From Gigaspora rosea (lineage: Eukaryota > Glomeromycota > Glomeromycetes > Diversisporales > Gigasporaceae): a DNA stretch of 64,000 bases. Of this stretch, positions 45,241 through 57,649 are shown piece after piece. The position numbers and the translations under genes are program-made. The DNA lies in contig QKWP01000693.1 of assembly GCA_003550325.1 (NCBI GenBank), positions 110,806 to 174,805 of the forward strand, read 5' to 3'. A model generated the notes under the pieces. That model saw only the letters and a list, made by a program, of their open reading frames with translations. It was not told where the DNA came from and searched no databases. Within the stretch, counting starts at the first letter, position 1, and each line of letters begins with the position of its first letter.

Positions 45241-45475
45241 AACAGTAATTTGGCAAATGATCACGTGCCGCTCTGCGGCACGTGTAGCCAATCATTTGTC
45301 AAATTACTATATTCGACGATTTGCCCAATATTGGTGTTATCTGGCAATTTATGATCATGATTGGTAGGGAGTTGCTCGCTGAGTTTTAATTTAAATAACC
45401 ATGTTTATGTCATAACACATGAAAAATAACAGTAAGAAATTTTTTCATGATCATATGAGTTTGTCGGATAACTGC
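45240..45475 (+). repeat. dispersed repeat, copy B (empty site)
   Basis: Homologous to 16930-17700 but uninterrupted. The 9-mer ACGTGTAGC occurs once at 45280-45288. It contains the hairpin CACGTGCCGC/GCGGCACGTG. Confidence 0.88.
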
Positions 45476-46712
45476 AAATAACTGTCAGTGATCATCACTG
45501 GTGTGTAATTAACCAATAATGATAAAACAAAAAAAAAAGTTCATTTCATTTAGGGTTAGGGTGAGGCCTGGGATTTTAGCAGAGTATTTAATATATGCAA
45601 AATTTAGCAAGGAATTTTTTTTGCTAGTAGTTTCATAGATGAATTCTTGAGATATTAGCATTTTTTTAAAAAAAATCTTTATTTTTGTTACACAAACTGA
45701 TTTGCATGTTACACCTGTTCCTGCAAATTTATTGGCTAATTACACACTGGTGATGATCACTGCCAGTTATAGTTAGTAAAATTCTATTTATAAATATTCA
45801 AAATATTTATGAACAGTAATTATAAATCAAACTAGTGGTGTTAAACACCAATATACAGTGTAACATGAAGATCAATATTAAAAAAATAAACAAAAAAAAA
45901 ATAAACAAAAGCTAAAATTGATATATGTTAAGTAGAGCAATAGTTGGAGTTGGGGTGAGGCATAGTATATAGTAAAATTTCACAAGGAGGGTTTTTTTTT
46001 AAAAAAAAAGGTGGTTTCATAGATAAAATTTTGAGTTAGAAGGTATTTTTTAAAAAAAAGCAAAACAACAAAAAATTTAATTGGTGAAAATCATTGTAGT
46101 GTTGAGCACTAGTGGTGTGATTTAGTAAAACCGTTTATGAACATTCATAATATTTATGAATATTTATAATATTTATGAATATTCATAATATTTATGAATA
46201 TTTATAATATTTATGAATATTCGAAATATTTATGAATATTCATAATAATTATGAATATTTATAAATATTATGAATATTCGAAAATATATTCGAATATATT
46301 AATAAATTAATTATGAATATTCGAATATATATAAGGATTTATGAATATAAGCACTATTGCTAACCCTTACTCTAACTCTAATATTAAAAAGATTTGTTTT
46401 TTTGTTTTGATAAAATGATTTATTTTTATTTCTGCATTGTAGATCACAAGTGATAATTACCTGTGACAGATATTAGTTAATTTTTTTTTATTTTATTTTT
46501 TTTTTAATCGTGAATAATTTTTTTTTAATCACAAATAATTTTTTTTAGAATCTTCTTTAGAGTTATCGCTAGAATTGTTACTGAAGTTATCACTAGAGTT
46601 ATCACTAGAGTTGTTGCTAAAGTGTTGCTGGAATCGTTACTGAAATTATTGTTAGAGCAGTTTTTGGTAGGTTTTTTAGTTCTTAGGTGCTTCTTCACAT
46701 TTTTTGATACAT
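45476..46712. other. no supported gene; palindrome arrays and minisatellite
   Basis: Includes GTGATGATCAC modules followed by TTAGTAAAAT (45495, 45745), a TGAATATTCA array at 46130-46320 and a 15-bp-type minisatellite AGAGTTATCACT at about 46558-46625. Confidence 0.5.
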
Positions 46713-47300
46713 TAGCGAATTATATATACGTAATCCTACGTAAGATATTACGGACTGTAATATTACAAAAATCTTATGATTGATACGGTATATTACATAA
46801 TATAACGTTATATTACGATAATATTACGGTTATTATTTCGAAATATTTTGAAATATATTGCGAAGTATTGCGAAATAGACTAAAACAATGCAAATTACCC
46901 TCCCCTACAGGGGTCGCGTACTCATGCAGATCAATAAACTAATGCGCGCAGGAAGTGATATTTTGATCTTTTCACATTGTTTCACACTATTTTGCAAATT
47001 TTTACAAATTTTTAAAATTTTTTAAAAAATAAATAAACGATATACATATTCACATAATCATGCTTTTTTACAGGTTTTCGCAATATTTCGTACAGTTTCG
47101 CAATTTAATACAAAATTTTATATTTATTTATTTATTATTATTATACATTATATTTTACATTTATTAAATATACATTTTTAATTAATATTACATATTTTAT
47201 TATATATTACATATTATTTTTAAATTATTACAAATATTTTAACCTACTTTTGCACTTCGTCGCATCTAATTCTATTACTATATACAAAAAACTACTCTAA
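46713..47300. repeat. TACG-motif repeat end, copy 1
   Basis: Starts TAGCGAATTATATATACGTA and has clustered ATATTACG/CGTAATAT and TTTCGAAATATT motifs. The following TTTCGCAATATTTCG segment and AAATTATTACAAATATTTTA are shared with 57111-57610. Possible left terminus of the composite repeat ending TTATAAATTTGCT at 51542. Confidence 0.65.
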
Positions 47301-47339
47301 ACACTTATTTTCGCTCACCCCACAGTTATCTATAAAAAA

Positions 47340-48330
47340 ATAAACTATTATATTTCTAATATTTGCTCATATTCGCTTATATTCGCTTATATTCACTCAT
47401 ATTTGCTTATATTCGCTTATATTTGCTAATTCAAAAGTTAGGTCGTTTTCTTGCAAAGTTCTGAAAGAAGTAAGGAATAAATAAAATAAAATTAAAAATA
47501 ATTAAAAAAAAACAAAAACAAAAAACAAACTCAAAAAATATCAAAAAAATAAAACCAAAAAAAATAAACTATTATATTTGCTTATATTTGCTCATATTCA
47601 ATTATATTCGATTATATTCGTTCATATTCGTGACTTCTTGCAAAGTGCCAAAGATGTTAGAATTGGTGTTCTTGTAAAGTGCTGGAAAAGTCAAGTCGTT
47701 TTCTTGCAAAGTTCTGAAAGAAGTAAAGAATAAATAAAATAAAATAAAATTAAAAAAAAAAGAAAACAAACAAAAAACAAAAATGTAAGCAAACTAAATA
47801 AAAAAATAAACAAAGCCCCAAATCTCCATTTCTTTAAAGTAAGAGTCATAATCTTGCAATTCAGAAATCGTCGAAGGTTTTTGCAAAGTGCAGAATAAAA
47901 TAAATTAATAAAAATAAAAAAAAAACAAAAAACAAAAACATGAAACAAAAAAATAAATAAAGCGAAACCTTGCAAGAACTTGTGAAACTTGCAAAAACTT
48001 GTGTTCATGAAATTTAGAAATTACCAGAGAAATTAGTTGTGTGTTCTTGCAAAATGTCGAAAGGCTAAGTTGGCTTGTACAAAGTGTTGAAAAGTATTGG
48101 ATTTCTTGCAAAGTGCTAGTAGTAAAGTGTAGAAATAAAATAAAAAAAATTAAAATATAAAAAAAAATAAAAATAAAAATAAAAAAAACAAAACAAAACT
48201 AAAAAAATTGAAACGAAACCAAAAAAAACAAAAAGAAAATGAATAAACAATATAAAATTGATAAAAGATCTAAATTATAAACAAAAAAAAATAAACAAAG
48301 ATCTAATCTGATTTTGTAGTACAATAATTA
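47340..48330. repeat. approximately 240-bp tandem array, locus 2
   Basis: Two copies of the locus-1 unit, then the same downstream sequence as 30470-31010. It is interrupted at about 48331 by the GGTTCA-motif segment; the homologous sequence resumes near 51150. Confidence 0.75.
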
Positions 48331-48670
48331 GTATTCCTATGAACCTGAACTGAACTGAATTTAAATCAAGTTCAGGTTCAGGTTCAGGTTCAGTATTGAA
48401 CCTGAACCTGAACATTTTTTAAACCATGTTCAGGTTCAGGTTCAGTATTGAACTTTTAGAGATGGTTCAGGTTCAGTTCAGGTTCAGTTCATAAGTTCAT
48501 GAACATGTTCAGGTTCAGTCTGGTATTCATATGAACTAGTGATTCTAGGTTTGGGTCTGGGTTTGGTCTGGTCCAGACCAGACTCAAACTCTAAATTTTA
48601 TTATTAAAACTTTATACTAAACTCAAACTCAATTATAAGTTTGGTCAGGCTAGTCTAAATTTTGCAAATT
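48331..48670. mobile_element. GGTTCA-motif and GGTTTGG-motif terminus-like segments
   Basis: 48331-48537 is built almost entirely of GGTTCA/TGAACC motifs, from TAGTATTCCTATGAACC to CATATGAACTA. It abuts TAGTGATTCTAGGTTTGGG, after which GGTCTGGTCCAGACC-type motifs follow to about 48670. The latter is related to the hAT-like element at 27352 (shared GCAAAYTAGTTTRAGT). No target duplication could be established. Confidence 0.55.
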
Positions 48671-48699
48671 AGTTTAAGTCTAAATAAAAATATGTGTAT

Positions 48700-50115
48700 T
48701 TTTTGATACTGAACAAGTTTACTTAGAGTAAGAAGTATAAATCAGTTAGTAAAATTTAGAAAATCATAGTATTTTGTATAATTTTATTAATAAAATTATA
48801 CAAATTTCTATTATTCTCTAAATTTTACTAATTGGTTATAACTTCTTGCACTAAGTAAACTTGATAAGCACCAAAAAATACATCAAATCGGCATATTTTA
48901 TTTTACTTTTCTTAAAATTTGAAAAAAAGATGCTTAATTTTGGAATTTTCATTAAAAATTCAAAGTTGAGCATCTTTATCGCAAATTTTAAGGAAAATAA
49001 ATAAAATATACTAATATAATGTATTTTTTGGTGCTAAACAAGTTTACTTAGATCAAGAAGTTATGCTCAATTAGTAAAATTTAGAGAATCATAGTATTTA
49101 GTATAATTTTATTAATAAAATTATACAAATTTCTGTTATTCTCTAAATTTTACTAATTGAACATAACTTCTTGATCCAAGTAAACTTGTTAAGCACCAAA
49201 AAATACACCAAATCGGTTTATTTTATTTTCCGTAAAATTTGCGTCAAGGATGCTTAATTTTGAATTTTGATGAAAATTTCTAAAATAAAGCATCTTTTCT
49301 TCAAATTTTAAGAAAAGTAAAATAAAATATACCGATTTGATGTATTTTTTGGTGCTTAACAAGTTTACTTAGTGCAAGAAGTTATGATCAATTAGTAAAA
49401 TTTAGAGAATCATAGAAATTTGTATAATTTTATTAATAAAAATTATACAAAATGCTATAATTCTTTAAATTTTACTAATTGATCTTAATTTCTTGCACTA
49501 AGTAAACTTTTAGTACCAAAAGATACATCAAATCGGCATATTTTATTTTACTTTTCTTAAAATTTAAAGAAAAGATGCTTTATTTTAGAAATTTTGTATT
49601 ATTAATTTCTTGGGAGTTTAAAAATTACAGTAGAGATTCCCAATGATCATAGGATACAGATAACCCGAAGGGTCATCTGCATCATATGATCATCGGGAAT
49701 CTTTGCTGTAATTTTTAAGCTCACAGGAAATTCATGAGTAATACCCTGACTTATGTTGTTCATGCTACCTTCAATATAATTTTTACGTGATTATTTGTGA
49801 CCAGTAATCTTCTATGGGAAGATTACCGGTCATGATATGATCTCGTAGGAAATTATAATGAAGGTAGGCATGAACAACAAATAGTAAGGCAGGGTATTAC
49901 ATCAAAAATACAAAATTAAGCACCTTTGATGCAAATTTTAAGGAAAATAAAATATACTGAAATGATGTATTTTGTGGTACTAAACAAGTTTACTCAGATC
50001 ATGAAGTTATGATCAATTAGTAAAATTTAGAGAATCATAGAAATTTATATAAATTTATTAATAAAATTATACAAATTTCTATGATTCTCTAAATTTTACT
50101 AATTGATCATAACTT
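48700..50115. repeat. alternating inverted-repeat array (family P2), left of gap
   Basis: At least four hairpin modules (about 48706-48885, 49020-49208, 49348-49530 and 49970-50115) each read AACAAGTTTACTTAG...TAGTAAAATTTAGAGAATCA...and back. They are joined by shorter inverted spacers containing GATGCTTAATTTTG. Two distinct hairpins are inserted at 49600-49741 and 49737-49900. A diverged module is at 55365-55525. The array runs into the gap. Confidence 0.88.
49600..49900. mobile_element. two adjacent hairpin elements inside array P2
   Basis: The first (49600-49741) has arms TTTAAAAATTACAGTAGAGA... and a GGGTCATCTG stem near the centre. The second (49737-49900) has ends TAATACCCTGACTTATGTTG and the inverse, with an inner stem AGTAATCTTC/GGAAGATTACC. 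They look like foldback or MITE-type insertions. Confidence 0.6.
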
Positions 50116-50999
50116 NNNNNNNNNNNNNNNNNNNNNNNNNNNNNNNNNNNNNNNNNNNNNNNNNNNNNNNNNNNNNNNNNNNNNNNNNNNNNNNNNNNNN
50201 NNNNNNNNNNNNNNNNNNNNNNNNNNNNNNNNNNNNNNNNNNNNNNNNNNNNNNNNNNNNNNNNNNNNNNNNNNNNNNNNNNNNNNNNNNNNNNNNNNNN
50301 NNNNNNNNNNNNNNNNNNNNNNNNNNNNNNNNNNNNNNNNNNNNNNNNNNNNNNNNNNNNNNNNNNNNNNNNNNNNNNNNNNNNNNNNNNNNNNNNNNNN
50401 NNNNNNNNNNNNNNNNNNNNNNNNNNNNNNNNNNNNNNNNNNNNNNNNNNNNNNNNNNNNNNNNNNNNNNNNNNNNNNNNNNNNNNNNNNNNNNNNNNNN
50501 NNNNNNNNNNNNNNNNNNNNNNNNNNNNNNNNNNNNNNNNNNNNNNNNNNNNNNNNNNNNNNNNNNNNNNNNNNNNNNNNNNNNNNNNNNNNNNNNNNNN
50601 NNNNNNNNNNNNNNNNNNNNNNNNNNNNNNNNNNNNNNNNNNNNNNNNNNNNNNNNNNNNNNNNNNNNNNNNNNNNNNNNNNNNNNNNNNNNNNNNNNNN
50701 NNNNNNNNNNNNNNNNNNNNNNNNNNNNNNNNNNNNNNNNNNNNNNNNNNNNNNNNNNNNNNNNNNNNNNNNNNNNNNNNNNNNNNNNNNNNNNNNNNNN
50801 NNNNNNNNNNNNNNNNNNNNNNNNNNNNNNNNNNNNNNNNNNNNNNNNNNNNNNNNNNNNNNNNNNNNNNNNNNNNNNNNNNNNNNNNNNNNNNNNNNNN
50901 NNNNNNNNNNNNNNNNNNNNNNNNNNNNNNNNNNNNNNNNNNNNNNNNNNNNNNNNNNNNNNNNNNNNNNNNNNNNNNNNNNNNNNNNNNNNNNNNNNN
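50116..50999. other. assembly gap (884 N)
   Basis: A run of undetermined bases that again interrupts a palindromic array. Confidence 1.
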
Positions 51000-52490
51000 T
51001 TTTTTTTTTAAGTTTTTTGGTACATTTTGTGGAATATATTTTTATGATCCTTGGTAGCTTGTGGATTAAACGGGCTTAAAAGATTTTGAACTTTTTAAAA
51101 ATTTTTTTTTTTTTTTATCTTGTGATCCAGTTTGAAATTTTGTGACGCGATCAAAACACTAGGCAATTGTTAAAGATCTGTTAATTGTTATATATCATTA
51201 CAATTAAAAAGTAAAAAAAAAACAAAATAGAAGATCTAATTATAAACAAAAGATCTAATCTGATCTTGTAGTACAGAATTTGAACATTGTTGAACTATTT
51301 TGAACTATTTCGAAAAATTAGTCTAATGCACGATCCAGATTACAGATCTACTGATCCAGCTTGGTTTTCTAGTCCTAAAATATTTTGAAAGGGTTCGAAA
51401 TATTTCGTAATATATTTCGAAATATTTCGGAATTACTTTCGTAATATTTCAAAAATTTGATATTTCGAATATTTTGAAATATATTACGTTATATTATGGT
51501 TCATAAGATCTTACGTAAGATTATGCTATTATAAATTTGCTGATGTAGTTAATTTTGTTGTTTTTTGTGAATAGGTTTTTTGTCTCTTCATCTTTCTTTG
51601 GTTTTTCATTATCATTTTTAGTAGGTATTTTGTGTTTTTTAGTAGGTAGTATTGATCTATAAAAAACTACAAAAATGGGTATAACTTCTAATCTAGTAAT
51701 CAGAATTCAATAAAATAATTACTATTTAACTCAGCTCACCAAGATAGTTCTAATGAGCTATAAATTGTTTCTAGTTATGAGATAGGTTTTTTCTTTAATT
51801 AGCAATCTGATTGGCTAGGCAATTGCTATGAGCAAAAAGGTCATATATGACAATTTAAAAGATGTAGTTTTTAAAGCATAACTTATATTCTAGATATTTC
51901 ATTTATTTAATATATATCATTTATTATATATATTATATTTATTATAGTTATTTATACTACTAAAGTTTAATGTTTATCTGTTACATTGTTACATTTAAAC
52001 AATTTGATTGGTCAAATTTGGGTACCATGATCTGGATTGTCATCAGGTAATCTATATTAGGTAATCTACATATGCCGTTCTGTTACCTGAATTTAAAAAA
52101 ACAGTTTTGCTACATGTAGCATTTTAAATCAGAATAATCATCATTATATAGCCTTTTGTAATAACACAAAGACTATGCAAAGACTAAACCTCAAGTTGAT
52201 CCATGTCAATCTCTATAGCTGACTAACAAGTATATATGTGACTAAAATATATGTCTATCGCTATACTATATAGAGTCCTTGCTACAAAAATCGCAGATAT
52301 TAGAACATTAATTAACAAAAGGCAGAGGGTGTAGAGTAACATATTGATGTCACTACCTCAATTTTATATGACGTAAGAGTGATGTAGTGACATCACTACC
52401 TCAGACCTTTCAAATATTTGTAGCTATACTCACTATACATTAGACAATAATAATAATCACTAAGAAGGCTAATACATGTTTTTAAAATAT
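51000..52490. other. composite repeat end and AT-rich spacer, no supported gene
   Basis: 51150-51545 matches 31205-31575, including the TTTCGAAATATT motif cluster and the terminus TTATAAATTTGCT. The rest is AT-rich and non-coding. Confidence 0.5.
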
Positions 52491-52504
52491 ATCAGCCTAA
52501 AAAG

Positions 52505-53112
52505 AGAATGAATCATTTTACAAATAAACAATACAAGACTGGTCCATCTTATAGTCCTAGATAAAATTATAAATAAAATTTTTACTGTACTATAACAATT
52601 ACTTAGCAAACCCGAGTTTGGTTTTTGTTGTTTATAATTATTTGCGAGAGGGCTTTAAATACAAAATTGAATCTAATATATGGTATCTTTGTTATATTAA
52701 AAAACATTATTTACAAAGACTATTACATACACAATAGAGCTTAATATGCAGTTTCTTTGTTATTTTTAAATCATAGTAACCTAAAAAGAGAAGAAACCAG
52801 TTTATAACAAAACAACAATACAAGGCTTTATGTTTATACTAAAATTTTACTTTTTTGAACAATTAGACACATTTCAAAAAATTATACAAATAGAAATGAA
52901 TTGTTTTACAAATGAACAATACAAGCTGGTCCATCTTTTAGTCCTAGATAAAATCATAAATAAAATTTTTACTGTACTATAACAATTACTCAGTAAAACC
53001 TGAATTTGGCTTTTGTTGGTTATAAATTATTTGCGAGAGGACTTTATATACAAATTGAATCTAATATGCAATATCTTTGTTATGTTAAAAAAACATTGTT
53101 TACAAAGACTAT
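52505..53112 (+). repeat. tandem duplication of a roughly 220-bp segment
   Basis: 52505-52723 and 52895-53112 share TTTTACAAATRAACAATACA, TGGTCCATCTTWTAGTCCTA, TTTTTACTGTACTATAACAA and the end TTTACAAAGACT at about 90% identity, offset by about 390 bp. Confidence 0.85.
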
Positions 53113-53180
53113 AAACTAATGAATTATACTAAAGTATTTATATTATTTATATATCTATTAACATTAAGTTATGTTCTAAT

Positions 53181-54061
53181 CAGTGTTCGAAATTAGTGTT
53201 CTCAGAGTTCTCATAAGAACACTATTTTAAATTTGTGTACAGTAAAAATTTTTTACTGTTCTCTATTAAAATTTTTTTAAGAACAGTAAAATAAAAATAC
53301 TGTTTTCATAAGTAGTAATTAGTAATTACATGATATTGTTATACCAAATTAGAAATAAATAAATACAACTAATTGTAATCATTTATTATCAAAATTATTA
53401 CATATAATAACTATAACATATATGAAAAATATGCTTTAGCATATATTCATATATAGATGTACTAATAGAAATTAAATTAATTTATATTTACTTATACCAT
53501 TTATGCTTTTATAGGTAATATTATTATATTAGTTATAGAGCTAACAATATATATGGGGAGCGGTCAATTAAAACACAGCTTATAGCATTTTTTGCAAAAA
53601 TGAGTTAACAATACAATCAAATAAAGCATGTATTTGACTATATAATTTAGCATTTAAAGCATCAATTTGCATAATAATATTTTTGTCGATGCCTATTTTT
53701 CTAAATGAAGTATGTAATTAGAAGCAATCTAAAAATAGATTTTAGAAATTAGCTTGTTGATCCTTGCTGCATAGTCAGCTTGTATGATTGGCTAATTCAA
53801 CAGATTCTACTAATAATAAACCAGCATTGTTTTTGTTACACTAAATTTAAAACGTGATTTTCTCAAAATGGAAAAAAAGCCATAAGCCGTGTTTTAATTG
53901 ACTGCGGCCATATATACATACATATTAATATATGTATGACTATATTTTAATTTTTTTTTTTAATGAGTATAAGTGAGAACATAAACAATAGGTTGAGAAC
54001 ACTCATAGCTATTATGCTGTTCTTATGCGAATAGTGTTTGAGTCAGAAATTTTGAACACTG
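53181..54061. mobile_element. non-autonomous hAT-like element, AGAAC-motif family
   Basis: The ends CAGTGTTCGAAATT and AATTTTGAACACTG are inverted with one mismatch. A perfect 8-bp duplication GTTCTAAT flanks them (53173-53180, 54062-54069). The terminal regions are rich in GTTCT/AGAACA motifs. A second, nested inverted-repeat element lies at 53555-53909. Confidence 0.87.
53555..53909. mobile_element. nested MITE with about 26-bp TIRs
   Basis: GCGGTCAATTAAAACACAGC near the left end pairs with GCCGTGTTTTAATTGACTGC at the right. Both outer ends are flanked by ATATAT, so the exact target duplication is ambiguous (TA is possible). Confidence 0.65.
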
Positions 54062-54187
54062 GTTCTAATATCTGTGTACAGTTTTCTTTTATAATTAACT
54101 ATAGCACGGATGTAAGAACATGCCCTAATGCTAGTACTATATATTTAATTAACATATATAAAGATATTAACCGTTATATTCAGATAT

Positions 54188-54295
54188 GGCATGTTACAAT
54201 GTCCAATTGATTTCAATTTTTTTTGAACATATGTCCAATTTCAATTGGACATATGTTCAAAAAAAATTGAAATCAATTGGATATTGTGACATGCC
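54188..54295. repeat. 108-bp near-perfect palindrome
   Basis: Arms 54188-54240 and 54243-54295 are reverse complements at 51 of 53 positions with a 2-base centre (TC). The inner 39 bp of each arm are exact. Confidence 0.95.
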
Positions 54296-57110
54296 AACCT
54301 AGATTATATTTGTAAAATTTTAAAGTATAAAAGCGGCCGATATGAACCCCAAGTTCAATATTAAGTCTTCATACTTTTCAATAATAAAATACAACTATTT
54401 ACAACACAAATAAACAATTATTAGTATTCTCATATACTTTTAATTGTAGGCTCTTTTATAATTGCAATTTGCCCTAAATCTTCTTTGTTAAGTTTATTAA
54501 AAATGCCATATCGACTTAGATATATTACAGTAACAAAGTAAGGTTATACATAGTATTCACTATCTCTAATTGCTCTAGTTATCTAATATTTTTGAAGAAG
54601 TAGATATAGGATAACAGTAGGTTCTTTGTTTTTTTATCGATAGGTTCAAGTTTTTTAGTTGTTTTTCATCATCTTTTTTTAGTGAGTAATTTTGTTATTT
54701 TTCAGTTAATAGGCTTTTTGTCTTTTTGTTGATGGGTTCTGTAAGTCCTTCAGTGGTTTTTTTTTGTTATTTTTCAGTAGGTAGATCTTGTTCTCTTCAT
54801 CAGTGGGTTCTATAAGTCCTTTCTTTAGTGATTCTTCTTGGTTGTTTTAGTGAGTAATTTTGTATTTTTTAGAGGATAAATTTTTTGACTTTGTGTTCTT
54901 CTAGTAAGCTCTTTAGTAGGTTTTATAAGACTTTGATAGCTCTTCTTTGTCATTTTTTGATAGGCTTTCCTGTTGATTTGGGTTTGTTTATTACTATTTT
55001 TATCATATTTTTGTTCTGTTTTCATTTTGTTTTCATCCTATTTTTCATCCTGTTTTTCATTCTATTTTCATTTTGTTTTATTCTTGCTTTTATTCTGTTT
55101 TCTTCATATTTGTACTTAACTAAAAAATAAATTAAATTTAAAAAAAATTAAATTAATAAATTAATAAATTAAAAAAAAAAGAAGTTTGATATGCTTCGCA
55201 TGGGTGTGATGTGCTTGTATATCGCACTCTAATTTGATTGGCTAAATTTGCAGATCATTATTTTTAAAAAAATAAATAATTTTTGTTAAAATTCTTTAAA
55301 CTAAGAATTTAGAATAAAAAATTTTAAAAAAAGTCTTAAAATTTTTTGCACCTATATGCAAAATTTAGCACTGAACAAGTTTACTTAGTCAAATTAGAAA
55401 GGCTGTCTTAATAAAATTTAGAGAAATCATCAAAAAATGAGTTAAAAAAAATGAAAAATTGCGAATATCTCTAAATATTGATAAGACAACCTTTCTAATT
55501 CGACTAAGTAAACTTGTTTAGTACAAAATATTGCATATATAATAAAGAAATTTAAGAATTTCCTAGTAAACCTTCTAACCTAACTCTAACTTAAAAGTTT
55601 TCACAATAATTTGTTTATTTCTTTTAAAAATAATGATCTACAATTTTAGCCAATCAATTAGGGTATAATATATAAGCATATTGCAGGGTGTGAGATATGC
55701 ATTTATTCAAAAAAAAAACTTAAAAAAAAATAAAAAATAAGGATACACATGATTGACTTTGATTGGTCAATCACAGGCCACCATGGTGGCATGTCTCTAT
55801 AAAATAAAACTCTAATAAAAAATATAAAATCAGATTTTTTTTTTTAGAAAATATTACTAGCAAATATTATATTTTTTTAAAAAAATATACTTATATTTAA
55901 AAAAAAAATAAAAAAGACTAAAATTTTTATTTAATATTTGAAATATCGATTATATATATTAATACAGTGCACGATACTTAAAACTAAAATAATTTTAAAA
56001 GCTAATAGCTCTTGATACAGAAAAGATATCAAAAAAAGAAAGCTGCTATCTTGTAGTTTAGTTAATTTACTACAACTTAGCAGCTTTGTATTTTAAAAAA
56101 TTATTATTTGTTTTTAAGTTATATCATTTTAAAAATGCATAATTTTTATATGATATGTAAAAAAATTGCCAAAAATGGGACAAATCATGTAACTTAGTCT
56201 TCTATAATTGGTCAATTTTAAAAAAATAAAATTTTAAAAAATTTTTAGCAATCAGATTTTAGCAAAATAAAATATAAAAATCAAATTTTAGCCAATCAAA
56301 ATATAGAAATTAGCAAAACATCAAAATTTACAATAAAAATTCTTAAAATAGGATGAAGTTATGAAGTCACATGATTTTAGTCTTTAAGTATTGTGCACTA
56401 TATAAAAGTGCTACCAAAAAAAATTTACTATAATACCCAAATATAAGCTTATATAAATTGTTAAGGGTTCTGGTATACTATTGTATAATAACAATTATAT
56501 AAATAATTTTTTTAAATTTTATACTTCTAATTAATCAATATATAGATTATATGCATTATATGCATGAGATATTGATCAATTAATTACTTTATTTCTATTT
56601 TTATACAATTCTTTATATACAATTATCTACTATAACATTAGTAAAAAAATTTTTTTACAAAGCTTTGACATACTTTTTACTAGTAAAATTTTTTAAAAAA
56701 TAAAATTTGTTTGTTATTATTATTATAAAATTTTGTACTAAACAACTTTATTTAAAAGCTCAAAATAGATTCTCTTAGTAGAAAAAAGTTTTATTGTCCG
56801 GAGAATAACAGAGAACTTTATATGTTTATGTAAGGTGATACAAAAGTTACATGTTTGATACATCAATAATAGTAATATCAAAAATGTAACTTCTGTATTT
56901 GGTGTCTGTCCACATGCGTATAATAGTTACATTTTTGATGCATCGTGTTGTTTTGATTTGTGTTGCATCAAAAAATAAAATTAGATCTTAGTCATCAGCA
57001 AAAAAAATATGCGTAAACCTCCGCAAGTTTTTACGCAAGTGTAAACTTGCGAAAAACTTACGATTAGTTTGGAGTATTACGTAGGGTAATAATTATGCAA
57101 GTTTACGCTA
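54296..57110. other. no supported gene
   Basis: A low-complexity T-rich stretch (54600-55130) has degenerate repeats of TTTTTCAGTAGGT and a lysine-rich minus frame at 54825-55025 without a recognisable domain. A diverged P2 hairpin module is at 55365-55525. The remainder is A/T-rich. Confidence 0.45.
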
Positions 57111-57649
57111 TAGCAGATATATATGTAATCTTACGTAAGTTATTGCCATAATATTTCAAAAATCTTATGATACAATGCGAAATAAAAAAATGTCCCATTG
57201 GGGGTTGCAGGATCGCAGGAGTAATATTTTCGCATATTTTGTAATCTTTTCGCATTGTTTCGCAACATTTTGCAAATTTTCGCAAATTTTCAAAATTTTT
57301 TAAAAAATAAATAAATGATATATATATTCACATAATCATGCTTTTTTACAGAATTTCGCAATATTTCGCACGGTTTCGCAATTTATTATAAAATTTTTAT
57401 TTTTTTATTTATTATTATTATATATTATATTTTACATTTATTAAATATGTTTTTTAATTAATATTACATACTTTATTATATATTACGCATTATTTTTATA
57501 TTATTACAAATATTTTAAACTACTATCGCACTTCGTCGCATCTAATTCTATTTCTATATACAAAAAACTAGCCCTATACACTTATTTTCGCTCACCCTAC
57601 AGTTAGCTATTATCTTCACTTCTTTGTTTTCTATCGTTTTTGAAAGTAT

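Noticed and set aside
54885..55130. 81-codon hydrophobic plus-strand frame (FILFFILF...)
   Set aside because: It lies in a T-rich low-complexity tract with degenerate short repeats and uses a non-ATG-like context; no evidence of selection.
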